Positions 27,507 to 38,007 are shown, counted from the stretch's first letter. The stretch: 61,859 bases of DNA from Prevotella micans DSM 21469 = JCM 16134 (GCF_000614105.1 NZ_BAKH01000008.1:1-61859); one strand, 5' to 3'. A program made the numbers and translations. The notes: a model not told the origin generated them from the letters alone.

Positions 27507-28949
27507 ATGAAAGAAAATCTCAAAGCCAAAACCGCAAAGGGATTGTTCTGGGGAGCCCTGAACAACGGAACAATGCAATTGCTCAACATTGTGGTAGGAA
27601 TATTCCTGGCACGACTCCTGTCGCCGGCTGACTATGGACTCATTGGTATGCTTGCTGTGTTCACTGCCGTGGCAGGGGCCTTGCAAGAAAGCGGATTCAC
27701 TACCGCACTTGCCAATATCGAACGTCCCACTTCGAACGACTACAATGCCGTGTTTTGGTTCAGCATAATCGTGAGTTGGTGCTCCTACGCCATTCTTTTT
27801 TTCTGTGCCCCGCTCATTGCCGCCTTCTTTCATCACGACGAACTAATTCTGCTTGCTCGATTCGTTTTCGCTACCCTTCTTTTCTCAGCCATCGGTACAG
27901 CTCCCACTGCCTATCTGTTCAAGAATATGATGGTGCGCGAAACCACCATCCTTCGTGTTTCATCGCTCTTCGTCTCCGGCACTGTTGGGATAACCCTAGC
28001 CCTATGCGGTTATGCTTACTGGAGTCTGGCTTGGCAACAGATGATTTACATTGTACTAATAAGTCTTGGGAGATTTTTCCTCATTCCTTGGCGACCGTCG
28101 TTGAAGATAGACTTCTCGCCGGTGAAGCGAATGTTCGTATTCAGCTATAAGATTCTAGTCACTACGATTGTCAACACCCTAAGTCAGAATCTGCTCACCT
28201 TTATTTTTGGTAGGCTTTACTCGGCTAAGGCTGTGGGTAATTTCTCGCAAGCATTCAAATGGGATACTATGGCAAGCAACTTTGTTTCGGGAACCATCGC
28301 CCAAGTTGCCCAGCCCGTACTGGTTGAGGTAAATAGCGACATTACTCGACAGAGAGCCGTGTTTAGAAAGATGCTTCGTTTCACCGCCTTCCTGGCCTTT
28401 CCTGCGATGTTCGGCTTGGCAATGGTAGCCCACGAATTTATAATCCTGCTCATTTCCGATACCTGGGTTGAAAGCATTCCTTTGCTTCGTATTCTATGTA
28501 TTAGCGGTGCTTTTTTGCCGTTCTACACCATGTATCAAAACCTCATCATAAGTCACGGTCGGTCCTCGCTCTACATGTGGTGCACCATCGGACTCATCGC
28601 TATTCAGATCCTTTGTGTTATTCTTGTTCATAGTCGAGGCATAATCTTCATGGTGAGCGTTTACACCGCCATTACCATTCTATGGCTCTTTGTGTGGCAG
28701 ATTCTTGCTTCGCGCCTCATCGGTTTGAAGCTGCGCGAAGCGGTAAAAGATATTGTTCCCTACTTTATCATCTCGGTTGGCATAATGTGCGCGATTTATT
28801 TTTCAACCGGTTTCATCAATAACCTTATTCTTCTCCTCATAGCGCGCATCATTCTTTCGGCTGTGCTTTATCTTCTTATTATGAAGCTATGTGGTTCGAA
28901 GATTCTACAAGAAATCATTGTGTATCTCGGACAGCGCAGAGTACGTTAA
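27507..28949 (+). CDS. Polysaccharide/lipopolysaccharide flippase (MOP superfamily, WzxC-like)
   Basis: A 480-residue integral membrane protein with about 12-14 hydrophobic segments. It fits the polysaccharide transporter family of the MOP superfamily: AKGLFWGALNNGTMQLLNIV, FLARLLSPADYGLIGMLAVF and ALQESGFTTALANIERPT at the start are typical of WzxC-type flippases. It likely moves lipid-linked oligosaccharides across the inner membrane for capsule, LPS or exopolysaccharide. No glycosyltransferase cluster surrounds it, which is unusual for a dedicated Wzx; it stands as a single gene between pgm and tamB. The start ATG is 18 bp past the hairpin at 27450-27487. Confidence 0.9.
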   Translation: MKENLKAKTAKGLFWGALNNGTMQLLNIVVGIFLARLLSPADYGLIGMLAVFTAVAGALQESGFTTALANIERPTSNDYNAVFWFSIIVSWCSYAILFFCAPLIAAFFHHDELILLARFVFATLLFSAIGTAPTAYLFKNMMVRETTILRVSSLFVSGTVGITLALCGYAYWSLAWQQMIYIVLISLGRFFLIPWRPSLKIDFSPVKRMFVFSYKILVTTIVNTLSQNLLTFIFGRLYSAKAVGNFSQAFKWDTMASNFVSGTIAQVAQPVLVEVNSDITRQRAVFRKMLRFTAFLAFPAMFGLAMVAHEFIILLISDTWVESIPLLRILCISGAFLPFYTMYQNLIISHGRSSLYMWCTIGLIAIQILCVILVHSRGIIFMVSVYTAITILWLFVWQILASRLIGLKLREAVKDIVPYFIISVGIMCAIYFSTGFINNLILLLIARIILSAVLYLLIMKLCGSKILQEIIVYLGQRRVR

Positions 28950-29069
28950 CCTCTCGGCCAAATCAGCATGGGTTGGGCGAGAGGCTAAGTATGTAGGGAC
29001 TATCCGTGAGAGAGGATTAGCAATATATAACCTCGAAAGAGATGATGGACGATAGACATGGGAAACAAT

Positions 29070-29208
29070 GCCAATGTGGTCATAAGCCCGCATGTATGCC
29101 CCCCGTGTCTGTCTGCCCACCCGACAGGACGGTATATATTATGCAGTCGGTAGACCGAATTGGGATGTAGGTACAGAACACAGGGCCTGTACCTACATGC
29201 GGACTAAC
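29070..29208. repeat. Family A element, diverged copy (A2)
   Basis: In the 336-bp gap before tamB. The left end (ATAAGCCCGCATGTA, CCCCGTGTCTGTCTGC) and right end (GGGCCTGTACCTACATGCGG) match the inverted ends of the copies at 42563 and 47134, and the middle has TATATATTATGCAGTCGGTA then GACCGAATTGG. The arms have drifted from each other. A short TTCTTAAACCAAACTC, also seen beside the copy at 47134, follows at about 29227. Otherwise the gap is empty. Confidence 0.7.
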
Positions 29209-29285
29209 ACCCGGACGGGAGCTCTTTTCTTAAACCAAACTCTCGTACAGCTGTATCGTGTGCATAAATGCATTTATAAAAGAAT

Positions 29286-32200
29286 GTGGTAATTTTTCGT
29301 AGTTTTGTCCGTGCTTTGAGGATTATCAAAAACATTATAAGTAAGACAATATGGGTACTCATTAGCTCATATTTAATAGTGGCAGTACTACTCCATATTC
29401 CGGCGGTTCAGCGACTCATCGGCGACGGATTGGAAGGCATACTCGCCAGAAAATTCGGAACGACCGTGGAAGTAGGAAGAGTTAACCTCGGGATGCTGAA
29501 CCGCGTGACGTTGGATGATATTCTGGTATACGACCAGCAGCAGAAAAAAATGTTGCAGATTACCCGACTCGCAACGCGTCTGAACATCATTGAAATATTG
29601 GGAGGTGAGAATGTCTCCATCTCGTCGATTCAGCTCTTTGGACTCAAAGCCAACCTCTATAAAAACAACGCTCAAAGCAAGCCTAACTTTCAGTTTGTGA
29701 TCGATTCACTCTCTTCCGGAGGAGCAGACTCTGGGTTGAATCTGAAAATTCAGAGTATAATAGTTAGGCACGGTGCGGTGAAATACGATGATAATGCCGC
29801 TCCCGTAAAGCATGACGTAATATCTGCCAACCATATCGACCTGAAAGGAATTTCAGGACATTTCGTTCTGGAAAGTCTCACGGACAAGGAGGCGAAAGCA
29901 ACGGTTAGATCGCTGGCTTTCGAGGAAAACTCCGGACTGGCAGTCAAGAATCTCCGATTCTCTTTACTGGCCGATAAGTATCGCGCCAGAATAAACGATT
30001 TCGAGCTCGAACTCGGGCAGAGCCGGATTTCCATTCCGCGTGTGGAGGCAACATACAGAACGATTGAGAAAGGAATCGACCTCGACGCAATGAACCTGTA
30101 TGCGAGCATAGCCTCTTCAAAGCTGTCGCCGGTAGATATGGCGTTTCTCGACCGTAGACTGGGGCGATATAGTGGTGCGGTGTACTTCAGCGGAGATATT
30201 GAGGGCGGAAAAAGATGGATTAAAATTCGAAAGCTGAATCTTAGGTCGTCGAAACCATTCTTGTCGATGCGGTTGGATGGGCAGATTGTTAATCCTTTCG
30301 GGAATATGAAGTGGAATATTAGAGTTGCGTCGCTGCATGTTGGCCGAAATACCTGCGAACTGTTTGCAAGAGATTGGAAAATACCCATTCCGAAAGAGAT
30401 TATTCGGTTGGGCTATGTGCACTTTGCGGGATATTCAGCAGGCGATAAAGAATCAGTCTCGCTTGGCGGCACACTAAAGTCTGACCTGGGCGGAGCGAAG
30501 TTCAATCTGAAATCAGGAAAGACAATACAGCTGGCTTTGAACACGCAAGAATTCAACGTGGGTGGGGTGCTCAATGATTCGCGCTTAGGAATGCTTACGG
30601 CACGGATGAATGTTCGGCTGGCTAGAAATCTATCGTCGGTTTGGGCGAAAGGTACAGTCGCATCGTTCGATTTCAATGGCTACTCCTATAAGAACATCGC
30701 CGTGGATGGAGATTATTCCAACGACACTTTCAACGGCATGGCATCCATAAACGATGCCGGTGGCACACTGTCGGTAAGAGGCCGGATAGAAAATATCCGA
30801 GGTTTCATCGAAAAGAGACGGCATATAATTGCGACTGTGAAAATCGATGCTAAGAGCTTCAATCCCGAGCGTCTAAATGTTACTAAGGCTGTGAACGACA
30901 AGTCGTTCAGTTTTTCGGCTTCGATTGAAGGACGCGGGTCGTCGCTCGATAATATCATGGGTTCGCTTTCGCTTGAGAATTTCTCGATGACCGGAAAGAA
31001 CGAGCAATTCGCCCTGAACAGTTTGAAATTGAAGGTCGACAACAGTATGTTAAGAAAGATGCTCAACGTTCGCACCGATTTTGGAGAGGTGAATCTTAAC
31101 GGGCAATACGACTACACAACTTTAGAGAGAAGCGTCGTTAGAATAGCTCGTACCTACTTCCCCATGCTATTTAAAGAGCCATGGAAAATGCCGATACTAT
31201 CGAAGTATAATACCTTTTATATATATGCCAAGCTGGAGAAGAGCGATTGGCTGAAACCGCTGCTAGGATTGAATCTCGATTTACCATCGGCTTTATCGTT
31301 GAATGGGAAAATAGATGAGCGCACCAATTCCTTTAATATATACATAGACGCGCCTCGAGTTGTATACAGTGAGCAAACGTTTACTAATACGAATATTACA
31401 ATGTTGGGTATTGCGGGCGATATGTTGGTGCAGGCCTCTACCCAACGAATGGATGCCGTCAACAGACCACTTTCATTGAAACTCAACGGGAAGGTTCATA
31501 ATGGAACAATCGACTCGAAGATTGATTTCGTAACGCCGGGTAAAACTCCAATGCATGGTAATATCGACTCGCGTGCAACACTATTCAGATCACAGAACAT
31601 ACTAGGCGTACATATGCATTTCAATCCGTCGGAAATTAGTATTGATACAATTCGCCTGAATTTGCAGCCGTCGGAGTTTACTTATGTTAAGGGTACACTC
31701 GACATAGACCATTTCGAGGTATCGAATAGGAATCAGCACATTATTATCAACGGACAAACTACAGGCAATCCGCACGACTCGCTAACAATCCACCTCAAAG
31801 AAATAAACGTGCCCTATGTTCTCGATCTGCTGAATTTCCGTAGCGTTGCATTCGGTGGTGTGGCATCGGGAAGCATATCGTTGAAGTCTATTTTCACACA
31901 TCCGCAGATGAGAGGTGCGCTCGACGTGAAAGATTTTACTTTCGAGCATGGCGACATGGGGCTTCTGCACGCCGAAGTGGACTATAATCACCGAGACGGA
32001 AAACTTAATATTGACGCTAAAGCTGATGCGGGAGCTGATTCATACACCGACATTAAAGGATATGTCGATATCAAAAACAGTTACATAAACCTACCTATCT
32101 ACGCCCACGATACTCGGCTCTATTTCATTAAGAATTTCTGCGGGTCGTTCATGGACAACATTAATGCCACTGCCAACGGATGGTGTAAGGTGGTCGGGCC

Positions 32201-33755
32201 GCTTAGCAACATCAATCTTGAGGGCGACATGTATGCCTCCGGAACTCTGCACATGACTCCGATTGGAACGAAATACCATCTCGACGATTGCCGAATCAAG
32301 ATGATTCCGAATAATATAATCTTTGAAAAAGATACGGTGACTGATGCTGAAGGACACATTGGAATCATCACAGGTGGATTGCATCATCGCGAACTACGAG
32401 CCCTCACGTACGACATCAACATCGAGTCGCGCAACCTTCTCGTCTATAACTTCCCGAAAAGAAGCCATGAAAATAGTATCTTCTGGGGAAAGGTTTATGC
32501 CTCCGGGCGATGCAACATCGTCGGTCGGTCGGGGGAAACAACTATAAACGTGGAAGCAATACCGAATAAGAACTCATTCATAACTTACAATGCGGCAAAA
32601 AACAATACTATCGACGAAAACTCTTTTATCAAGTGGCGTGACCTCACTCCCGATTCGACTCTCACTGTACACTTTCCAAATGATTCCCTGAAAAAAGTAG
32701 TTAGGCGTAACAACTTCCATGATAAGTTCAGCAGCGACCTGCGAATCAATTTCACTATAAATACTAATCCCGATTTTGCGTTGAATGTTCTGATGGATGA
32801 GGTGAACGGCGACAACATTGTGCTCAACGGCTCAGGCGGAATCCGGGCGACCTACTATAATAAAGGTGCACTACAAATGTTCGGCAACTTCAATATCGTC
32901 CACGGAGCCTATAACCTCACCATTCAAAACATTATCAAGAAACAGTTCACATTCCAGCCGGGTTCGGCTATCACCTTTGGAGGTGACCCGCTCAACGCGA
33001 ATCTGAATCTGAAAGGACTCTACACACTCAATTCGGTTCCACTGAGCGATTTACATATCGGTAATTCTTTCACCTCAAACAATACTCGTGTGAATTGCCA
33101 GATGAATATCGAAGGAACACCCGAACAACCTACCGTGACCTTTGGTCTCGACTTACCTAATCTTTCAGCCGACGCACAACAGATGGTACACTCCATTCTT
33201 AATTCAGAACAAGATATGAATCAGCAAGTGCTCTATCTGCTGGCCGTTGGCCGATTCTATCCTCAGGAAACAAACAACGCAGCCCAGGAGGGTGCAGCTA
33301 TGAGGCAAACGTCGCTAGCTATGCAAAGTTTACTCTCCGGAACGCTCTCGCAGCAAATAAATACCGTACTCTCGAATGTCGTAAAAAACAGTAACTGGAA
33401 CTTCGGAGCAAACATTGCAACCGGAAATGAGGGATTCAGTAATGCCGAATACGAGGGACTTCTTTCGGGCAGTTTGCTCAACAATCGTCTGCTTTTCAAT
33501 GGCGAATTTGGTTATCGTGACAATGTAGCTACAAATAACTCTTCCTTCATTGGCGATTTCGACATTCGTTACCTGCTCTTCCCAAGTGGAAGCCTTTCGC
33601 TACGGTTCTATAACCACACTAACGACCGCTATTTCACACGAAACTCATTAACGACACAGGGAGTCGGGTTAATCCTCAAAAAAGACTTCCATACTGTTTG
33701 GGATCTCTTCGGACTCCGACGAGGCAAAAGGAAAAAAGGAAAGCGAAGTCGCTGA
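29286..33755 (+). CDS. tamB: TamB/DUF490 translocation and assembly module protein
   Basis: A 1,489-residue AsmA-like protein of the TamB family: one N-terminal membrane helix (about residues 18-36, WVLISSYLIVAVLL), then a very long periplasmic beta-rich body thought to form a groove for lipid or protein transit to the outer membrane, and the C-terminal DUF490/TamB domain (about 1050-1480; GSGGIRATYYNKGALQMFGN, GTPEQPTVTFGLDLPNLSAD). The start is uncertain: no in-frame ATG lies upstream of the membrane helix. GTG 29286 gives the frame shown, but TTG 29316 is equally possible because a -7-like TAGTTTTG lies at 29300-29307. The C-terminus is strongly basic (RRGKRKKGKRSR). rpsA follows with its own promoter. 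Confidence 0.92.
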   Translation: MVIFRSFVRALRIIKNIISKTIWVLISSYLIVAVLLHIPAVQRLIGDGLEGILARKFGTTVEVGRVNLGMLNRVTLDDILVYDQQQKKMLQITRLATRLNIIEILGGENVSISSIQLFGLKANLYKNNAQSKPNFQFVIDSLSSGGADSGLNLKIQSIIVRHGAVKYDDNAAPVKHDVISANHIDLKGISGHFVLESLTDKEAKATVRSLAFEENSGLAVKNLRFSLLADKYRARINDFELELGQSRISIPRVEATYRTIEKGIDLDAMNLYASIASSKLSPVDMAFLDRRLGRYSGAVYFSGDIEGGKRWIKIRKLNLRSSKPFLSMRLDGQIVNPFGNMKWNIRVASLHVGRNTCELFARDWKIPIPKEIIRLGYVHFAGYSAGDKESVSLGGTLKSDLGGAKFNLKSGKTIQLALNTQEFNVGGVLNDSRLGMLTARMNVRLARNLSSVWAKGTVASFDFNGYSYKNIAVDGDYSNDTFNGMASINDAGGTLSVRGRIENIRGFIEKRRHIIATVKIDAKSFNPERLNVTKAVNDKSFSFSASIEGRGSSLDNIMGSLSLENFSMTGKNEQFALNSLKLKVDNSMLRKMLNVRTDFGEVNLNGQYDYTTLERSVVRIARTYFPMLFKEPWKMPILSKYNTFYIYAKLEKSDWLKPLLGLNLDLPSALSLNGKIDERTNSFNIYIDAPRVVYSEQTFTNTNITMLGIAGDMLVQASTQRMDAVNRPLSLKLNGKVHNGTIDSKIDFVTPGKTPMHGNIDSRATLFRSQNILGVHMHFNPSEISIDTIRLNLQPSEFTYVKGTLDIDHFEVSNRNQHIIINGQTTGNPHDSLTIHLKEINVPYVLDLLNFRSVAFGGVASGSISLKSIFTHPQMRGALDVKDFTFEHGDMGLLHAEVDYNHRDGKLNIDAKADAGADSYTDIKGYVDIKNSYINLPIYAHDTRLYFIKNFCGSFMDNINATANGWCKVVGPLSNINLEGDMYASGTLHMTPIGTKYHLDDCRIKMIPNNIIFEKDTVTDAEGHIGIITGGLHHRELRALTYDINIESRNLLVYNFPKRSHENSIFWGKVYASGRCNIVGRSGETTINVEAIPNKNSFITYNAAKNNTIDENSFIKWRDLTPDSTLTVHFPNDSLKKVVRRNNFHDKFSSDLRINFTINTNPDFALNVLMDEVNGDNIVLNGSGGIRATYYNKGALQMFGNFNIVHGAYNLTIQNIIKKQFTFQPGSAITFGGDPLNANLNLKGLYTLNSVPLSDLHIGNSFTSNNTRVNCQMNIEGTPEQPTVTFGLDLPNLSADAQQMVHSILNSEQDMNQQVLYLLAVGRFYPQETNNAAQEGAAMRQTSLAMQSLLSGTLSQQINTVLSNVVKNSNWNFGANIATGNEGFSNAEYEGLLSGSLLNNRLLFNGEFGYRDNVATNNSSFIGDFDIRYLLFPSGSLSLRFYNHTNDRYFTRNSLTTQGVGLILKKDFHTVWDLFGLRRGKRKKGKRSR

Positions 33756-33772
33756 TTCGCAGTTTATATTAT

Positions 33773-33780
33773 TATCTTTG
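33773..33780 (+). promoter_or_regulatory. -7 box TATCTTTG of rpsA
   Basis: TATCTTTG lies 17 bp after the tamB stop and 91 bp before the rpsA ATG. The -33 element is not clear. Confidence 0.65.
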
Positions 33781-33786
33781 CGCCTC

Positions 33787-33812
33787 GGATTCAGCAGCCT
33801 AAGCTGCAATCC
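33787..33812 (+). promoter_or_regulatory. Stem-loop at the 5' end of the rpsA leader
   Basis: GGATT-CA-GCAGC pairs with GCTGC-AATCC around CTAA, with a 2-base bulge. It begins within a few bases of the predicted transcript start. It may stabilise the message or take part in S1 autoregulation, which is known in E. coli but with a different leader. Confidence 0.5.
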
Positions 33813-33871
33813 AACAGAGAGAATTCATATATAAAGTCTAACTGTATTAATTCAATTCATTTTAAACACTT

Positions 33872-35653
33872 ATGGCAAATTTAGAAGACGTCAAGAACGT
33901 ACAACCTTTAGCCGACTTCAACTGGGACGAGTTCGAAAATGGGACTAATGTCGAAGTCAGTAAAGAAGAACTGGTGAAGGCCTACGATGAAACACTCAAC
34001 AAAATCCAAGAGGCACAGGTAGTAGAAGGAATCGTAAGCTCAATCGACAAGAAAGAAGTAGTCGTAAATATCGGTTACAAAAGCGATGGAGTTATACCTG
34101 CATCTGAATTCCGCTACAATCCTGAGCTGAAAGTTGGAGACAAAGTCCAGGTCTATGTAGAAAACCAGGAAGACAAACGGGGGCAGCTCATGCTCTCCCA
34201 CAGGAAGGCCCGCCTGCAAAAGAGCTGGGAAAACATCAACAAAGCAATGGAGAACGACGAAGTTATCCAAGGATACATCAAGAGTCGTACAAAAGGCGGC
34301 ATGATTGTAGACGTGTTTGGCATTGAAGCTTTCCTCCCAGGCAGTCAGATTGACGTCCACCCAATACGCGACTATGACGTATTCGTAGGCAAAACAATGG
34401 AATTCAAAGTTGTTAAAATCAACCAAGAATTCCGCAACGTCGTTGTTTCGCACAAGGCACTAATTGAAGCAGAACTCGAAGCACAACGCAAAGAAATTAT
34501 CTCGCACCTCGAGAAAGGACAAATCCTCGAAGGAACTGTCAAGAACATTACTTCCTATGGCGTATTTGTCGACCTTGGTGGCGTAGACGGCCTCATACAC
34601 ATAACCGATCTATCATGGGGACGTGTGAGCGACCCGCATGAAGTTGTTGCACTCGATGATAAGATAAACGTCGTTATCCTAGACTTCGATGAAGAAAAGA
34701 AACGCATAGCCCTAGGACTTAAACAACTTATTCCACACCCATGGGATGCACTCGACGCAAACCTCAAAGTGGGCGACCACATCAAAGGAAAAGTTGTTGT
34801 CATGGCCGATTACGGCGCATTCGTAGAAGTTCAGCCTGGAGTTGAAGGACTCATTCACGTTTCTGAGATGAGCTGGAGTCAACACCTCCGTTCGGCACAG
34901 GAATTCATGAAAGTGGGCGACGAAGTTGAGGCAGTTATCCTAACTCTCGATCGCGAAGAGCGCAAAATGTCGCTCGGCATAAAACAACTTCGTGAAGACC
35001 CATGGGAAGTTATCGAAGTGAAATATCCCATCGGCTCCAAGCACACGGCAACAGTTCGTAACTTCACCAACTTTGGTATCTTCGTGGAACTCGAAGAAGG
35101 AGTCGACGGATTAATACACGTGAGCGACCTCTCATGGACCAAGAAGGTTAAACACCCATCAGAGTTCACCTCACAGGGAGCACAGATTGACGTAGTGGTT
35201 CTCGAAATCGACAAGGAAAACAGACGTCTCAGCCTCGGCCACAAGCAGCTCGAAGACAATCCTTGGGATACTTACGAAACCCTATACACGCCCGGTTCGA
35301 TTCACGAAGGCAAAATCACTGAATCGATGGACAAAGGTGCTGTTATCACTCTTAACGAGGGCGGCGAAGGTTTCGCAACACCGAAGCATCTCGTCAAGGA
35401 AGACGGTACGCAGGCTCAACTCGGTGAGGTTCTGCCTTTCGTTGTCATCGAATTCGTGAAAGACACTAAGCGTATAATTCTTTCTCATTCTCGTACGTTC
35501 GAAGAGGTGAAAGAAGAGCAGCCGCGCCGTCGTCATGCCAATAGCTCACGCAAGCAGCAGGAGGCACAGGTGAACAACGTTGCAGCAGGTACTTCGTTGG
35601 GTGATCTCGACGTGCTTGCCGACCTCAAAAAGAAGATGGAAGAAGGTCAATAA
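33872..35653 (+). CDS. rpsA: 30S ribosomal protein S1
   Basis: A 593-residue protein with six S1 RNA-binding domains, starting near residues 49, 130, 213, 298, 385 and 473. Repeats such as GTVKNITSYGVFVDLGGVDG and LIHITDLSWG recur three times in domains 3-5, the best conserved ones. The C-terminal 60 residues are a charged low-complexity tail (QPRRRHANSSRKQQEAQ). In this phylum S1 helps recruit mRNAs that lack Shine-Dalgarno sites, which fits the weak ribosome sites seen across the window. It has its own promoter, a 5' hairpin and a good terminator. Confidence 0.97.
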   Translation: MANLEDVKNVQPLADFNWDEFENGTNVEVSKEELVKAYDETLNKIQEAQVVEGIVSSIDKKEVVVNIGYKSDGVIPASEFRYNPELKVGDKVQVYVENQEDKRGQLMLSHRKARLQKSWENINKAMENDEVIQGYIKSRTKGGMIVDVFGIEAFLPGSQIDVHPIRDYDVFVGKTMEFKVVKINQEFRNVVVSHKALIEAELEAQRKEIISHLEKGQILEGTVKNITSYGVFVDLGGVDGLIHITDLSWGRVSDPHEVVALDDKINVVILDFDEEKKRIALGLKQLIPHPWDALDANLKVGDHIKGKVVVMADYGAFVEVQPGVEGLIHVSEMSWSQHLRSAQEFMKVGDEVEAVILTLDREERKMSLGIKQLREDPWEVIEVKYPIGSKHTATVRNFTNFGIFVELEEGVDGLIHVSDLSWTKKVKHPSEFTSQGAQIDVVVLEIDKENRRLSLGHKQLEDNPWDTYETLYTPGSIHEGKITESMDKGAVITLNEGGEGFATPKHLVKEDGTQAQLGEVLPFVVIEFVKDTKRIILSHSRTFEEVKEEQPRRRHANSSRKQQEAQVNNVAAGTSLGDLDVLADLKKKMEEGQ

Positions 35654-35711
35654 ACCTTCTCCGTACAATTAAGGATTATCTTCATTGTAATTATAATCAT
35701 ACTTTTAAAGT

Positions 35712-35742
35712 GTCGAACCCTCCGAGGTTCGACGCTTTTTTT
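35712..35742 (+). terminator. Terminator of rpsA
   Basis: GTCGAACC (35712-35719) and GGTTCGAC (35726-35733) with a 6-base loop, then GC and U7. Confidence 0.92.
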
Positions 35743-35858
35743 ATGCTCATAAATCTCCAATTGGGGGCTTATATGACAAAAAGAATCTATCGAGCCTAAA
35801 TAGAATTGGAAACTATCTGAAAGGTTCTTTTCTATTCCAAGGGAGGAGCGCAGCCTTA

Positions 35859-36040
35859 CTCAATAGGAAGGCAACATCTTTCCCAATAGGAATCCGACAC
35901 CTTTCCCAGTGGGAATCCGACACCTTTCCCAATAGGAAGACAATACCTTTCCCAGTGGGAACCCAAGAGCCTTCCCACTGGGGATAGTAACGACTGCTCA
36001 ATAGGAGAGCGAAACGTTGCTCAACGGAGAGTCGATACGG
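35859..36040. repeat. Family C tandem array with 23-bp period (copy C2)
   Basis: The 484-bp gap between rpsA and typA has no gene. Eight head-to-tail units start at 35859, 35882, 35905, 35928, 35951, 35974, 35997 and 36020, each 23 bp except the last. Every unit opens with a short palindrome-like core: CCCAATAGG, CCCAGTGGG, CCCACTGGG or CTCAATAGG; the following half (ATCCGACACCTTT) is less conserved. The core changes often keep symmetry (CCCAGTGGG, CCCACTGGG). The same 23-bp unit type recurs at 46928-47042. Confidence 0.88.
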
Positions 36041-36085
36041 AATAAAAGATAGATAAAACTGGATGTAATTTTAGTGTGAGACCGC

Positions 36086-36125
36086 TCTCCGATAAAAGCC
36101 ATAATTACGAGACTTTTATCGGAGA
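36086..36125 (-). terminator. Hairpin downstream of typA
   Basis: TCTCCGATAAAAG (36086-36098) and CTTTTATCGGAGA (36113-36125) form a perfect 13-bp stem with a 14-base loop, 13 bp past the typA stop. No U-run follows on the minus strand, so it may protect the mRNA 3' end rather than terminate. Confidence 0.5.
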
Positions 36126-36137
36126 TGGTAGGAGAAC

Positions 36138-37942
36138 CTATGAGTCCTTATTTTCGCGCTTGCGCTCCTGGTGGTCGAGGATGATTTTGCGCATGCGAAT
36201 ATTCTTGGGGGTCACTTCAACATATTCATCACCCTTTATATATTCCAGACATTCTTCCATACTCATTTCGGTTTTTGGAATGACGCGTGCTTTCTCGTCG
36301 GAACCGGAGGCGCGAATGTTAGTGAGTTGTTTAGCCTTGGTTACGTTGATGACAAGGTCGTTATCGTGGACGTGCTCGCCTACAACCTGTCCGCCATAGA
36401 CTTCTTCTCCGGCATCGATAAAGAATTTTCCGCGGTCCTGGAGTTTATCGATGGCATAAGCATAGGCTGTTCCGTTTTCGAGAGCTATCATGGAGCCGTT
36501 TATTCTACGGGTTATTTCGCCCTTGAACGGTTGATAGTTTTTGAACCGGTGAGCCATGATGGCTTCGCCCTGGCTGGCGGTGAGAACATTTGTGCGGAGA
36601 CCGATTATGCCGCGCGAGGGTACTTCAAAGGTTATGTTGACGCGCTCGCCTTCGGAATCCATTCCGAGGAGTTCGCCTTTGCGGCGGGTAACCATATCAA
36701 TCATCCGACTGGAGAAATCGGTGGGTACGTTTATGGTAAGTTCTTCGATGGGTTCGCATTTTTTTCCGTCGATGTCTTTATAGATGACCTGTGGTTGGCC
36801 TACCTGCAGTTCGTAGCCCTCGCGCCGCATCGTTTCGATGAGTACGGAAAGGTGCAGTACTCCGCGCCCGCTGACAATCCATTTATCCATTGAACCTTCG
36901 AGTTGTTCAACTCTAAGGGCTAGGTTCTTTTCGAGCTCTTTTGTGAGGCGTTCGCTGATATGTCGCGAGGTGCAGAATTTGCCTTCGCGACCGAAGAAAG
37001 GCGAGTCGTTAATGGTGAAGAGCATACTCATAGTGGGTTCGTCGACAGCTATTGGCGGAAGGGGTTCGGGGTTTTCAAAGTCGGATATGGTGTCGCCTAT
37101 TTCGAACTTTTCGAGTCCGATGACGGCGCATATATCTCCCGAGTCTACGTGGTCGGTTTTCTTATGTCCCATTCCTTCGAAAGTGTGGAGTTCTTTTATT
37201 TTAGTTCGTTCATGGGTTCCGTCGCGATGCAGATGGTTATGTTTTGTCCATCTTTGAGGGTTCCTCTGTGCACTCGTCCCACTGCTATTCGTCCGGTGTA
37301 GCTGGAGTAGTCGAGCGATGTGATTAGCATTTGCGGTATTCCTTCGAGCTGGCGCGGTGCAGGAATAGATTCAACGATGAGGTCGAGCAGATAGTCGATA
37401 TTGTCGGTTGGAGTTTTCCAGGTGCTATTCATCCATCCGTTTTTGGCCGAACCGTAGACTACAGGGAAGTCGAGCTGCTCTTCGGTTGCGTTGAGATCGC
37501 ACATCAGGTCGAAAACCATTTCATAAACCTCTTCGGGGCGGCAGTTGGGTTTGTCGACCTTATTAATCACAACCATTGGTTTCAATCCAAGTTGCAGTGC
37601 CTTTTGGAGTACGAATCGTGTTTGCGGCATCGGGCCTTCGAAGGCATCTACAAGCAGCAGACATCCGTCGGCCATATTGAGCACTCGCTCCACCTCTCCA
37701 CCGAAATCGGAGTGTCCAGGCGTGTCCAGGATATTTATCTTAGTTCCTTTCCAGTTTATGCTGACGTTTTTACTGAGTATTGTTATTCCTCTTTCGCGTT
37801 CGAGGTCGTTCGAGTCAAGTACCTCGTCGCTGTTGTTTTGTCCATCACGAAAGAGTTTGCCGGCCAACATCATCTTGTCGACTAGTGTAGTTTTTCCGTG
37901 GTCGACGTGCGCAATTACTGCGATATTACGAATATTTTGCAT
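36138..37942 (-). CDS. typA: Translational GTPase TypA/BipA (one apparent base loss)
   Basis: About 601 residues after correction. TypA is a ribosome-binding GTPase related to EF-G, needed for ribosome assembly and stress growth. Seen: G1 AHVDHGKTTLVDKMM, G2 region ERERGITILSKNVS, G3 DTPGHSDFGGEVERV, G4 NKVDKPNCRPEE, and the TypA C-terminal region SRGIIGLRTNVLTASQGEAI. The frame breaks near 37229; one more G on the plus strand (C in the gene) gives ITICHRDGTHERTKIKELHT and joins both parts. I chose ATG 37942 (MQNIRNIAVIAH), which is the family start. The promoter box is at 37982-37989. Confidence 0.95.
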
Positions 37943-37981
37943 GAAAAATTTTTGAAGGAGTTTATTGTGAAAATCTGTTGG

Positions 37982-37989
37982 CAAAAGTA
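37982..37989 (-). promoter_or_regulatory. -7 box TACTTTTG of typA
   Basis: On the minus strand TACTTTTG lies 39 bp before the typA ATG. It is divergent from the rpsO promoter 19 bp away; the -33 elements of the two overlap this short gap. Confidence 0.6.
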
Positions 37990-38007
37990 CTGAGAAATTC
38001 CGAAAGC

